Positions 11,721 to 24,119 of a stretch of 64,000 nucleotides of DNA are shown piece by piece. The position numbers and the translations under genes were made by a program. Origin of the DNA: Nageia nagi (Eukaryota; Pinophyta); NCBI GenBank assembly GCA_050084985.1, contig JBITNC010000001.1, positions 132,494,001 through 132,558,000 on the forward strand, given 5' to 3'. How positions within the stretch are numbered: position 1 is the first letter of the stretch; every line of letters begins with the position of its first letter. Below the pieces are notes generated by a model that saw nothing but the letters and a program-made list of their open reading frames with translations, was not told the DNA's origin and searched no databases.

Positions 11721-14700
11721 ACATACATTGATATTATGTACAGGGTAAAATGTAGAGTCTATTAATATTCTTGAGTGGATAGCAATATCATATACAAAAT
11801 TGAGATCATGTAATGGTGTTAGTAGTACAATCAAAGGAGCTAGAGTCTAAACCCTTTGGTTCAAAGGTGCATGTTCTTGGCCCATTAAATAATGCATTGC
11901 CTATTATTAGCATAAAATGATAGGTGATCAACAAAAATGGGATAAATATTCAATCATTATGGTATTTTATCAGCTACAATGAGAATGTATATTCCAAATG
12001 AATATTGCATCACCAAATAGTGTATGCCATAGTGAAATGATGATACTACTCTTACAGGTGCAACACAATGGGACTAATGTAATAGAGGAATCAAAGAATA
12101 CAAGAATTCCATGGATAGTAGATAATTATCTTCCATGTCTAGTTGTGTCAAGTAATGATATAGAGTATTCAAAGGTGCTTTGCAAACTCCATATGGTTTT
12201 TGAAATAGGTTTTCTAATGATGAGGTACATGAGAAGATCATATGCTCACTAAATGTTTATACATAACAGTTTCTAAAGTGAAACAAATGTGCACATTGAA
12301 CTAGATGATGATGAATACTTTTATAGAGAATGTATTTTTCAAGGTCAAAGGGAAGACCATGGAAGAGAGATAGGTACATGAGGGGGGGGGGGATAATAGA
12401 TGGGGTGAAAATGAAGTGATAGAAACTCACTATGGGTTTCTATAATCACAAAAGATAATGATGAATGCAAAAGGAAATGTGAGCATTTAAGCATAAGAAT
12501 AAAGTTATATAGCAATGAAATGAAGAATGGAGGATGTAGATGAATTTAAAAATTAACTATTTATATGAAGAGTAAAATGTAAACATACTTTACATTTTAA
12601 ATTTTCTACAAGTGAGTGAAGATGATATGCAAATACAAGTTGTATTTAAAAGAAATATTTCCCATTGAAAATTTCAAATGGCTAACATTTATGGCATTCC
12701 TAGCTCCTAATCAGAGGAACTAGTATCAAACTTGGATTTTCTTATCTTAGGAATATCAGGGTCTTCTAAGATCATATGATGTGTGAGTGATCAATAATGA
12801 AAAGAAATTGTAAAGGTATGATTGATAATCCAATGTTTGTGATGCTAAAAATGTTAAAGTGAGTAGGTGCTTTACCATTGTAAGTCATACTTGCGAATTG
12901 ACCAAGTTATCATGGATGCTTTAAAATGCTCATGAGGGTGTAGTATCATTGGAACAATGTATTGCATAATACTTAAGAGATATATATTAAAAATAACATA
13001 CATCATGAGACACCATGTCTACTTGAGTCGACTGAGTAGATGGATGTAAAGGTGAAGATGATCTTCACTATTGAGATGATACACCATACACACCCCAAAA
13101 TGATCATCTATTTAATATTGAATAAAAGGGAGTCATTATTGCATAATAGCATAAAAGGAAATGAAGGATCATCATTCTAAATAGGTTTGAATTACATAAT
13201 GAATAGTGTTTCCCTACAAATCGATTGAAAGAACATGAGAGCAAGAAAAATCCATGGAATGATGTGAAGAAAAGAATGTTTATGATGCATATGGGAGAAT
13301 AGATAAATATGTAATGATAAGGATTTAGAGGAAAAAGGTGATGTCACAGAGAAAAATATGAATGAAGCAAAAAATAATGATAATGGAAAAGATAATTGTA
13401 TATGATATATCATAAATATGAAAAATAGGAAGGATCTACAAAGATAAAAATATCTTGTTGAGATTTGGTTGGAGGCTTGAATTATTTATGGTCAAAGAGC
13501 AATAAATGAAAATGTGGGGAATATGATCATATGAATAATAATATGATGAAAGGGATATAATGAGTGGATGAGATACTGGAAAAATACACATTCTACAAAA
13601 TAAGAATAATTAAGCTACAAAGATGGATGAAAGCCATGATATTTCCCACTACATGAGCCAAAGTGTGTAGGTATTTTAAAAATTACGAGAGGTATCCTTA
13701 TGATGAGGAACATGAAGAATGGTGATGGATGATGATAGATTGAATATTTTTGATGTTTTTGATATATTCTATTTTTTTAATAATGTATATAGTGGTGAAC
13801 ATGTAAACTTATGAATCACAATGAGGATGTGAATTCATAATGAGATAAAATATAAAAAAGAACATAATATATGGGTGATGATATGATGGTATAATAGTAT
13901 AAGGGTGATAGGTTTAAGGTTGAGAATTTCATAAACATAGATAACGAGTACTTGACCATGGAAATAAGATCTTCTAATGATTATTTTTTATAATTGGGTT
14001 CCCCCTAAGTGTAAAGAATAGATAATCACTTTCAACAATTTGTTAAAATAGGTTCCACCTTAGTGTATAAGATGTATAAGTGGCACATGTATAAGAGTTA
14101 TAGGATGGACTATTCAATGACTATTTGAAATTCAACTTCCATATGAATGTATAGAATAGTTTCTAGTTCCTATAATTATTAATATCATTTAATGGCCATA
14201 AACCTGGGTAAAATAATAATGATAATGGATTCGACTTCCATCTTAGTGTAAGGAGTTAATAGACTTGTCACCTTCTCTCATAAATAGAAAAGAAAGAAAT
14301 AAGTTTGACTAGCAATTAAGCTAACTCTTGGATCAATATGAGGTTTAATTTCTTACTTATCCTCATGAAGAATGTAAATAGAATTAATGGTTTAATGACC
14401 TATGACGTATAAATAGGAAGTGTTATGTGCATGGGATACAAAAGAGGGATGTGGTATACATTGGGAGACATAAAATAATTATGTGAAGGAAATGGGATGA
14501 TACAAAACCATTTAAATGAAGGAAATATTATAAGTAGAATGTATGGTGTAGCTAGATAATGCAATAGAATATGATGTGATCGATGGATGTGTAGTGTTGT
14601 AACAATAAGTGTGGGGAAAGTTTTGGAAGAAGTGGTAAGACATTATGAGATCCATTTGGAGGGTGTGAGTTACAAAGTGATTGATTTAGGATATGGAGTG

Positions 14701-15659
14701 AATAAGAAAAGCACTGAATGAATTTAACCTAAATATAAATAAAATATATAATATCACTAGATTCATAATGCAACAAAATACACAACTCAAGCAATATAAT
14801 TTATAATAAAAATAAGATAGTATAATAGGATAACTTTAAGTATGAATAGAAACACAAATCTCAAGCTGCTTCATGGGAGCTTCCTCCTTATAACTTAAAA
14901 GATACATATATTTTCCAAGATGATATATCTACCTCTCTTTACATATATTTATAGTCATGTTATCCTAACCTTAATTTTCAATTCATTACAAAATGGAAAT
15001 TCATATTAAAAAAGTATGTCGGTTCACATCACAAGTTGGTACAAACCAATAATTAAATAAACTACTAACATAAGTAAATATTAAGATTTGGGAACTAATA
15101 GAGATGATGAGAAATCTCTCTTTTAAGCACTTAATTGCTTGGACATTTTTTGCAAAGCTTCTAGGTCTATCATCTAATGGAGAAAAATATCCTTCTACAT
15201 ACAATCTCCATTGCCCCTTGCTTCTTTGGCTAGAGTACTTTTAATGGAATTGGATCCTTTTTGTGAAGTTTTCAAATTCCTTAGTATCCTTTTTGTATTT
15301 CAAGTCTCTCTCTCTTAATTATGTATTTTTTTAGAATTAAAAGTAGAAAAAAACTTGAATACTAAACTTCTAAAAAGCTTTGATTGGTAGGAAAATTTCA
15401 AATTTACCCCAAGGTGCTAACCTCAACTCATGTGTATTATTCTTCATGTTGGGTTCTTTCACAAGATTGTTATAATAAACTCAAGAAGATCCTTTTGTAT
15501 TTTATTTGGGACAATAACTATGAAATAAAAGGATATCATAAAGTTTAATAGGATTCTTATTTCCTTCCTAGGAAATTTGGAGGTATGGGTCTTATGGATT
15601 GTAAAAATTAAACTACAACGTTTTTTGCTAAATGAATTATTCATCAAATTTTTCATCTT
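11721..15659 (+). repeat. Array unit 3
   Basis: This copy is 3939 bp with a run of 11 G. Around 13370 it has one base fewer than units 1 and 2 (GCAAAAAATAAT for GCAAACAAATAAT), which changes the chance reading frame there. Confidence 0.93.
15480..15648 (+). pseudogene. LINE ORF2 fragment, unit 3 copy
   Basis: This is the third copy of the fragment described for unit 1, with the same stops and the same artificial right junction into the next unit. Confidence 0.45.
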
Positions 15660-18600
15660 ACATACATTGATATTATGTACAGGGTAAAATGTAGAGTCTA
15701 TTAATATTCTTGAGTGGATAGCAATATCATATACAAAATTGAGATCATGTAATGGTGTTAGTAGTACAATCAAAGGAGCTAGAGTCTAAACCCTTTGGTT
15801 CAAAGGTGCATGTTCTTGGCCCATTAAATAATGCATTGCCTATTATTAGCATAAAATGATAGGTGATCAACAAAAATGGGATAAATATTCAATCATTATG
15901 GTATTTTATCAGCTACAATGAGAATGTATATTCCAAATGAATATTGCATCACCAAATAGTGTATGCCATAGTGAAATGATGATACTACTCTTACAGGTGC
16001 AACACAATGGGACTAATGTAATAGAGGAATCAAAGAATACAAGAATTCCATGGATAGTAGATAATTATCTTCCATGTCTAGTTGTGTCAAGTAATGATAT
16101 AGAGTAGTCAAAGGTGCTTTGCAAACTCCATATGGTTTTTGAAATAGGTTTTCTAATGATGAGGTACATGAGAAGATCATATGCTCACTAAATGTTTATA
16201 CATAACAGTTTCTAAAGTGAAACAAATGTGCACATTGAACTAGATGATGATGAATACTTTTATAGAGAATGTATTTTTCAAGGTCAAAGGGAAGACCATG
16301 GAAGAGAGATAGGTACATGAGGGGGGGGGGATAATAGATGGGGTGAAAATGAAGTGATAGAAACTCACTATGGGTTTCTATAATCACAAAAGATAATGAT
16401 GAATGCAAAAGGAAATGTGAGCATTTAAGCATAAGAATAAAGTTATATAGCAATGAAATGAAGAATGGAGGATGTAGATGAATTTAAAAATTAACTATTT
16501 ATATGAAGAGTAAAATGTAAACATACTTTACATTTTAAATTTTCTACAAGTGAGTGAAGATGATATGCAAATACAAGTTGTATTTAAAAGAAATATTTCC
16601 CATTGAAAATTTCAAATGGCTAACATTTATGGCATTCCTAGCTCCTAATCAGAGGAACTAGTATCAAACTTGGATTTTCTTATCTTAGGAATATCAGGGT
16701 CTTCTAAGATCATATGATGTGTGAGTGATCAATAATGAAAAGAAATTGTAAAGGTATGATTGATAATCCAATGTTTGTGATGCTAAAAATGTTAAAGTGA
16801 GTAGGTGCTTTACCATTGTAAGTCATACTTGCGAATTGACCAAGTTATCATGGATGCTTTAAAATGCTCATGAGGGTGTAGTATCATTGGAACAATGTAT
16901 TGCATAATACTTAAGAGATATATATTAAAAATAACATACATCATGAGACACCATGTCTACTTGAGTCGACTGAGTAGATGGATGTAAAGGTGAAGATGAT
17001 CTTCACTATTGAGATGATACACCATACACACCCCAAAATGATCATCTATTTAATATTGAATAAAAGGGAGTCATTATTGCATAATAGCATAAAAGGAAAT
17101 GAAGGATCATCATTCTAAATAGGTTTGAATTACATAATGAATAGTGTTTCCCTACAAATCGATTGAAAGAACATGAGAGCAAGAAAAATCCATGGAATGA
17201 TGTGAAGAAAAGAATGTTTATGATGCATATGGGAGAATAGATAAATATGTAATGATAAGGATTTAGAGGAAAAAGGTGATGTCATAGAGAAAAATATGAA
17301 TGAAGCAAAAAAATAATGATAATGGAAAAGATAATTGTATATGATATATCATAAAGATGAAAAATAGGAAGGATCTACAAAGATAAAAATATCTTGTTGA
17401 GATTTGGTTGGAGGCTTGAATAATTTATGGTCAAAGAGCAATAAATTAAAATATGGAGAATATGATCATATGAATAATAATATGATGAAAGGGATATAAT
17501 GAGTGGATGAGATACTGGAAAAATACACATTCTACAAAACAAGAATAATTAAGCTACAAAGATGGATGAAAGCCATGATATTTCCCACTACATGAGCCAA
17601 AGTGTGTAGGTATTTTAAAAATTATGAGAGGTATCCTTATGATGAGGAACATGAAGAATGGTGATGGATGATGATAGATTGAATATTTTTGATGTTTTTG
17701 ATATATTCTATTTTTTTAATAATGTATATAGTGGTGAACATGTAAACTTATGAATCACAATGAGGATGTGAATTCATAATGAGATAAAATATAAAAAAGA
17801 ACATAATATATGGGTGATGATATGATGGTATAATAGTATAAGGGCGATAGGTTTAAGGTTGAGAATTTCATAAACATAGATAACGAGTACTTTACCATGG
17901 AAATAAGATCTTCTAATGATTATTTTTTATAATTGGGTTCCCCCTAAGTGTAAAGAATAGATAATCACTTTCAACAATAAGTGTAAAGAATAGATAATCA
18001 CTTTCAACAATTTGTTAAAATAGGTTCCACCTTAGTGTATAAGATGTATAAGTGGCACATGTATAAGAGTTATAGGATGGACTATTCAATGACTATTTGA
18101 AATTCAACTTCCATATGAATGTATAGAATAGTTTCTAGTTCCTATAATTATTAATATCATTTAATGGTCATAAACCTGGGTAAAATAATAATGATACTGG
18201 ATTCGACTTCCATCTTAGTGTAAGTGGTTAATAGACTTGTCACCTTCTCTCATAAATAGAAAAGAAAGAAATAAGTTTGACTAGCAATTAAGCTAACTCT
18301 TGGATCAATATGAGGTTTACTTTCTTACTTATCCTCATGAAGAATGTAAATAGAATTAATGGTTTAATGACCTATGACATATAAATAGGAAGTGTTATGT
18401 GCATGGGATATAAAAGAGGGTTGTGGTATACATTGGGAGACATAAAATAATTATGTGAAGGAAATGGGATGATACAAAACCATTTAAATGAAGGAAATAT
18501 TATAAGTAGAATGTATGGTGTAGCTAGATAATGCAATAGAATATGATGTGATCGATGGATGTGTAGTGTTGTAACAATAAGTGTGGGGAAAGTTTTGGAA

Positions 18601-19615
18601 GAAGTGGTAAGACATTATGAGATCCATTTGGAGGGTGTGAGTTACAAAGTGATTGATTTAGGATATGGAGTGAATAAGAAAAGCACTGAATGAATTTAAC
18701 CTAAATATAAATAAAATATATAATATCACTAGATTCATAATGCAACAAAATACACAACTCAAGCAATATAATTTATAATAAAAATAAGATAGTAGAATAG
18801 GGTAACTTTAAGTATGAATAGAAACACAAATCTCAAGCTGCTTCATGGGGGCTTCCTCCTTATAACTTAAAAGATACATATATTTTCCAAGATGATATAT
18901 CTACCTCTCTTTACATATATTTATAGTCATGTTATCCTAACCTTAATTTTCAATTCATTACAAAATGGAAATTCATATTAAAAAAGTATGTCGGTTCACA
19001 TCACAAGTTGGTACAAACCAATAATTAAATAAACTACTAACATAAGTAAATATTAAGATTTGGGAACTAATAGAGATGATGAGAAATCTCTCTTTTAAGC
19101 ACTTAATTGCTTGGACATTTTTTGCAAAGCTTCTAGGTCTATCATCTAATGGAGAAAAATATCCTTCTACATACAATCTCCATTGCCCCTTGCTTCTTTG
19201 GCTAGAGTACTTTTAATGGAATTGGATCCTTTTTGTGAAGTTTTCAAATTCCTTAGTATCCTTTTTGTATTTCAAGGCTCTCTCTCTTAATTATGTATTT
19301 TTTTAGAATTAAAAGTATAAAAAAACTTGAATACTAAACTTCTAAAAAGCTTTGATTGGTAGGAAAATTTCAAATTTACCCCAAGGTGCTAACCTCAACT
19401 CATGTGTATTATTCTTCATGTTGGGTTCTTTCACAAGATTGTTATAATAAACTCAAGAAGATCCTTTTGTATTTTATTTGGGCCAATAACTATGAAATAA
19501 AAGGATATCATAAAGTTTAATAGGATGCTTATTTCATTCCTAGGAAATTTGGAGGTATGGGTCTTATGGATTGTAAAAATTAAACTACAACATTTTCTGC
19601 TAAATGAATTATTCA
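15660..19615 (+). repeat. Array unit 4, right edge, diverged 3' half
   Basis: The left half up to about 17280 is almost identical to the other units. After that, substitutions become frequent (17284, 17355, 17421, 17447-17457, 17521, 17844, 17892, 18168, 18196, 18224, 18320, 18379, among others), and there is a 33-bp tandem duplication at 17945-18010. Homology to the other units stops at 19615, inside the LINE-like fragment. Beyond it the sequence continues into DNA absent from units 1-3. This copy therefore keeps the original right-hand junction. Confidence 0.9.
17945..18010 (+). repeat. 33-bp direct duplication private to unit 4
   Basis: Two exact copies, 17945-17977 and 17978-18010, both begin TAAGTGTAAAGAATAG. 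Units 1-3 have one copy. It explains why the last interval between matching sites in the array is 3972 rather than 3939. Confidence 0.95.
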
Positions 19616-19720
19616 AGCTCTCAAGTGGACATAATTCTAGATAGTTTTCATCTATCACTTTATTTCTTTTATATTCCCTCTTAACTTGAGATCTTGTAGA
19701 GGAATTAGTTTTTATTTGTT
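19452..19720 (+). pseudogene. LINE ORF2 fragment at the array's right edge, uninterrupted copy
   Basis: Unit 4 carries the same FIW..GGMGLMD-type fragment. At 19615 it does not jump back to a unit start. Instead it continues beyond FAK.IIQ into further decayed sequence (QALKWT and so on), as expected if the LINE remnant once extended rightwards. The end is uncertain and 19720 is a guess. This copy shows that the LINE fragment was present before the tandem duplication and was cut by it. Confidence 0.45.
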
Positions 19721-20172
19721 GGTTTTAATACCAATCTTTATCAAAATTCATAATTCATTTTTTATTAAGATCATTTGGAAATCTGATCAACAAATTATGC
19801 CTTGGATTATATGAAAAGATAAAATATTTCACTAGAGTATTTCCATAAATACCCTTAACATTTGGCAGTCCTCATGTACCCATATTTAATGCACCAATTT
19901 GGAACAAGTGTAATGTATTTATACACATAATTTTCCAAAAAAATGCATTATTATAATTGCAGACTTTTTCCTAGGTAAACTTGAGACTAGATTCCCTAGA
20001 ATTCTTTCAAATGCATCTTTTGTATGACATTTACATATAAAGGTACTTATGAAATGATCATTAAGTTCACATATTTCTCCATATAGAAAAATATTGGTGT
20101 AAGGACTCATATATTATGGTGGAAATATTGGGCATGGCATGTCAATACTCTTCTTCTCAATTATAGTGCTTG
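19721..20172. other. Unresolved flank between array and element A
   Basis: This is decayed sequence right of the LINE-like fragment. One plus-strand frame near 20040-20172 stays mostly open and continues in the same frame past element A's insertion point (from 28085). Flank and 28085-28310 were therefore one segment before A inserted. No domain was recognised. Confidence 0.3.
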
Positions 20173-20177
20173 TTATG
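20173..20177. repeat. Target-site duplication of element A, left
   Basis: TTATG lies directly before the 5' LTR start (TGTAGATGC) and is repeated exactly after the 3' LTR. Confidence 0.85.
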
Positions 20178-20890
20178 TGTAGATGCTTAAAAATGATTTA
20201 TTATTATTTAATAAATCATATTTAGTTATATCAAAGGGATAAATATAAATATTTATATAAATAAAATCTAATAAGTTATCCAAGTATTATATCATGTGCT
20301 AAATCCAAATCTTTATTATTAATCAAGATTTATTTTTAGAATTATCTTGATAATGCAAATATTATAGTATATTGTTATAAGTTATCTTTAACTTCATTCT
20401 ATGTCCTTGTAAATTATAAAAGGGAGTAGGTTGAGGTTGATTACCCTATCATATATCTTTTATAGGTGATTTTCCATATGTCATAATACACTTACATTGT
20501 CTCTCAATGCCAACTAAATGAGAATTTGTTAAGCTTTGAGTTTTATGGTACATACTATATTCTTTACTCACTTTCATGTATTGTAAATATTATTACATGC
20601 ATGCCATGCAAATACTATAAATGTGGCTTGTACACCATGAATCTTTGTGATCTAGAGTAATAGATCTAGATGATGATAAGCATAGATCATGATTATTAAA
20701 TATCCATTTGGCTCCATATCATATTTGACCCAATCCTCTACATATTAACACCATATCTTGAGGATTATCTACATTCGTATCAGGTGCATAATTCCTTATA
20801 TTAATCATATAATATTTAATAGTATCTTGTACATAAGAAGATTTATAATTATTATTTTTCTTTATTATAAACCATAATTTTTAGTAAACC
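20178..20890 (+). repeat. Element A 5' LTR
   Basis: This 713-bp LTR begins TGTAGATGCTTAAAAATG. Its end at 20890 is set by alignment with the 3' LTR, whose end is fixed by the target-site duplication. It carries a TATA box at 20415-20420 (TTATAAAAGGG) in a position shared with the 3' LTR and with element F. The terminal CA of the family has become CC. No tRNA match is convincing in the sequence that follows. Confidence 0.8.
20415..20423 (+). promoter_or_regulatory. TATA box in the element A 5' LTR
   Basis: TATAAAAGG is conserved at the same place in the 3' LTR (27622-27630) and, as TATAAATAG, in element F (36212-36220). Each is followed by a GA-rich stretch and GGTTGA. Conservation across three decayed LTRs supports a family promoter. 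Confidence 0.65.
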
Positions 20891-20944
20891 TGACTTCTCT
20901 TACACACCTAAAAATTTATTCTAGGATATTATTTTTTTGGAGTC

Positions 20945-23210
20945 ATGAATCCTTTTGTACTACTATTTTTCCCTTCACTTGATGTTCTAAGAATAACTAC
21001 TAAGCAAATAGATAATTCTATGGTTTGTTCTACTTTTATTACTAATAAATTTTTACCTAATCAGGAAAAACTTAGAATCACAAGAGAAAAGGTTCATTTT
21101 GATGAAGTTAAAAGAAGTACTAGGTTGAACCATGATCTTCTAGAATAATTTGATGAACTAGATCCTTATGCTAGAATAATGACATAAGAGGAAAATGATA
21201 CTACATATGAACATTCTAAGTTAACTTGTTCTAATAAAATGAGTATTATTGGAATAACACCTAATAGGTACAAAGTTGATATACCCAAAGAGGAAGAATT
21301 TAAAAGCATAAATTTAGAGATCATGTTGATACAATTGAACATGTGTATGATCTTAATATTATTCCTTCTAATGTTAAATATTTGTTACCATTAATGGCTC
21401 TTAATGATCAATTAGAATATTTTATTACCAATAATTTTTAAGTTATCTTGGATATACTAATAAAATATGAAATGATAGATGTAGATCCAAGTACTTCGCA
21501 AACCTATGATTCTTTTTTTAAATATGATAATCCATGTTCTATCAAAGTGGTGGTCTAGTATTCCCATAAATTGAATAGTTCCAACACCATGTTAGTACTC
21601 GAACAAGGTGTAACTACTATAGATATTGGGCCTCTTAAAGATCTTTAGTTGATAAGATATGATCAAAGAGTTGTGTGTTGCAAAGATTTCTTCACTCTAT
21701 CAATAACATAACTAAAATATGGAGATACAAGTATGCTTATTGATATAGTTCAACATGATAAAGGTAAGCAAATCCTAACTAAACTTGAAACCTAAAGATT
21801 TAGGAGAATAAATTACTAATATTATAAATAGAGCCTATGTAAATAAATATGATTAGAACTCATGAAGAATATGGAATTAAAATTAATGTGCTTGTGGAAA
21901 TACAAGAATTTGTTGCTTTTCAAAAAGCTATTAATGAATAACAATTAGACAGATTGTATGACTTCTTTGATAAAACTAAGGAAGAAAGAATAAATAGAAT
22001 TGGATTTTTTGATAAATTAAAATTTGTTGAACTAAAATATGTGCAATTAGCCCAATAACCGCCACCAATAGAACCCCACCATTTGCAAGCAATAACCCTC
22101 AACATGTTTCACCACCACAATCCCCTCAACAGTATACTCTTGTAGTCCTACCTCTTGCTAATAATGAAGATCAACTTAAGGAAAGGATTGAAAAGCTAGA
22201 AAATAAATTGATTAGTGATGATGATGATTATTTGTTTTATTTAAAGAGACCTTTATGTGACATAATTACTTGCAAAATATGGAATGGTAAAAAGAATATT
22301 AAATTTTACAAGTTTGATGGCTCTCAAGATCCTAACATGCATGCTCAAAAATTTCAAAAAGAAGCTATATAATTTGTTTATGGTTATGACATGCTTGATG
22401 GATTATTTTCTCATAGTTTAAAGGATGATGCATTTAAGTGGTAATTTACTATTCCTAAAAAAAAATTAAATAGTTAGGATGATCTTATTCATTTGTTTAT
22501 ACAAAATTTTAAATATAATATTTAAGAAAATCTTAGTACAAATATTTATTTAAGATTAAGCAATTAAGTATTTAAAATTTAACTATTTTTATCAAAATTT
22601 GGAAGAAATGTGAGAATAAGATTTTTTCTGATAAAAATAGATTTGAAGGAAACTTTCATTACAACTTTATTTCCTCAACTTAGATTAGAAGTGATTGATC
22701 TTGATAATTTGTCTCTAGGAAAGCTATTTGATAGATTACTGAAAAAGGAATCTTGCATTATTCAAAATTCCAAATACAAAAATCATAAATACCAAACACT
22801 AATGATCATATTGTTGTTAAATAAGCAATTGCAAATGTTAATATTGATAAGAGACCAAGAAGAAAGTTTGCAAGATTACATGAAAGTGTAGATAAAATTC
22901 TTGATTTTTTATTGCAAAAATATATTACTAAATTACCACTTATTTTTTAACATCATTTTCTAAATGGTATTCCTAAAAATTATTGATTTGAAGAATTTTG
23001 TAATTATCATAGAACTCTAGGTCACTTAACCAAAAATTACAAGGTTTTAAGAAATATCATTCAGAACTTTATTGATCAAAAGGATATAAATATTGATTTT
23101 GATCAACCATAAGATAAGTATGATGATGGTCTAGTACATCCTAACAATCAATTATTGGACATATTCACCAATCCTTTACCATAGATGAATCAAAAATCAA
23201 AAGGATTAAT
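20945..23210 (+). pseudogene. gag: Element A gag remnant
   Basis: Gag packages the element RNA into virus-like particles. The frame is broken many times, but its order can be followed. An N-terminal region starts with ATG at 20945. A Pro/Gln-rich linker with a run of P, Q and S lies near 22055-22135, followed by an acidic stretch (DDDD). The gag core has a KFDGSQDP motif near 22310-22335 and a SLKDDAFKW motif near 22415-22440. A zinc-knuckle relic lies at 22996-23040, where C, H and H are kept but the last Cys codon is TAC (Tyr). Element F has the same order of parts, which shows these are true coding relics. Many stops are TAA or TAG where Gln is expected. Confidence 0.7.
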
Positions 23211-24119
23211 CAAAATGGTAAGTACTTGTAATTCTTTACATTTTTTATTTTCATAACCATTTTAGGTCATAATAAGGAGAAAAATATCCTACATTACCAA
23301 AGAGAAGGATTCCATAAGATTTGAATATTGGATCCTTTAAGACTCATGATGAGGATACTATAACTAACTATTATCAACATGAAACCTACACCATCCAATC
23401 ATACACTAAATGGGTACCTATATTTGTTCTTACATCATTTAAATGCAAATGAATTCCAAAATCCACCCAGGTTCATCATGTTATTGGTTAAATTACTTTT
23501 GCATTATTTTTCCTTTTTGTATGTTTATTTTATTACATTTCATTTTTTTATCTTTCCCTTTATTTTCTTTTATGTTAGTTTGTCAAGTTAGCTCATTGTG
23601 TGAATGTTTTGTATTTACCTCATATATTTCATTTTGCAATATTACTTCATTTACAACATACACATCATACCTCCTGAAGGTTCAGCATGGGCATCATGCA
23701 TTTCCTTAAATTCAAAAAATAAAAATAATATTAATTAATTATCTTAATAAGTAAATGAATGTCATGATTATTGCATTATATATATTACATTATGTACTTA
23801 CTATTAGAATACATGTTGCATTGTTAAAAATATAAATGAATATTTGATATTCATATTGTATTTATGATTGTACTTTTTGAAGTTTTAACATATTCATTAC
23901 TATTGCATTAATGTACATACAGAGTAAATAGATAAAATGAACATTCAATCCACACAACAAAAATTTGTATAAGTATAAAATTGAGAATATATATATATTG
24001 TCATGTCTATACACCAGACTTTGTTGGCCCACTACTACTACCCCTATCTATCTTACCCTTTTTAACACTAATATCCCCCGACATAACCATTGTTGACCTA
24101 GAGACCCCTCATACTCAAC
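23211..24119 (+). other. Element A post-gag non-coding region
   Basis: This stretch is AT-rich and without a frame. Parts of it (about 23380-23720 and 24017-24110) align by eye with element F at 38530-38900 and 39215-39310, including a TTCC.AAATCCACCC block and a GCATCATGCAT.TTCC block. It is therefore part of the family and not a later insertion. Confidence 0.5.

Larger units (their letters stand above)
3842..19615 (+). repeat. Tandem array of four ~3.94-kb units
   Basis: Four direct copies start at 3842, 7782, 11721 and 15660, giving periods of 3940, 3939 and 3939 bp. Copies 1-3 differ by only a handful of substitutions and single-base indels. Copy 4 matches closely up to about 17280 and then carries many more changes, including a 33-bp internal duplication. 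It lacks the last ~16 bases of the unit. The unit has no long open frame. Its plus strand is strongly purine-rich, and its right end holds a decayed LINE-like coding fragment. The array probably grew by unequal exchange. Near-identical copies of this size could also be miscounted by an assembler. Confidence 0.95.
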
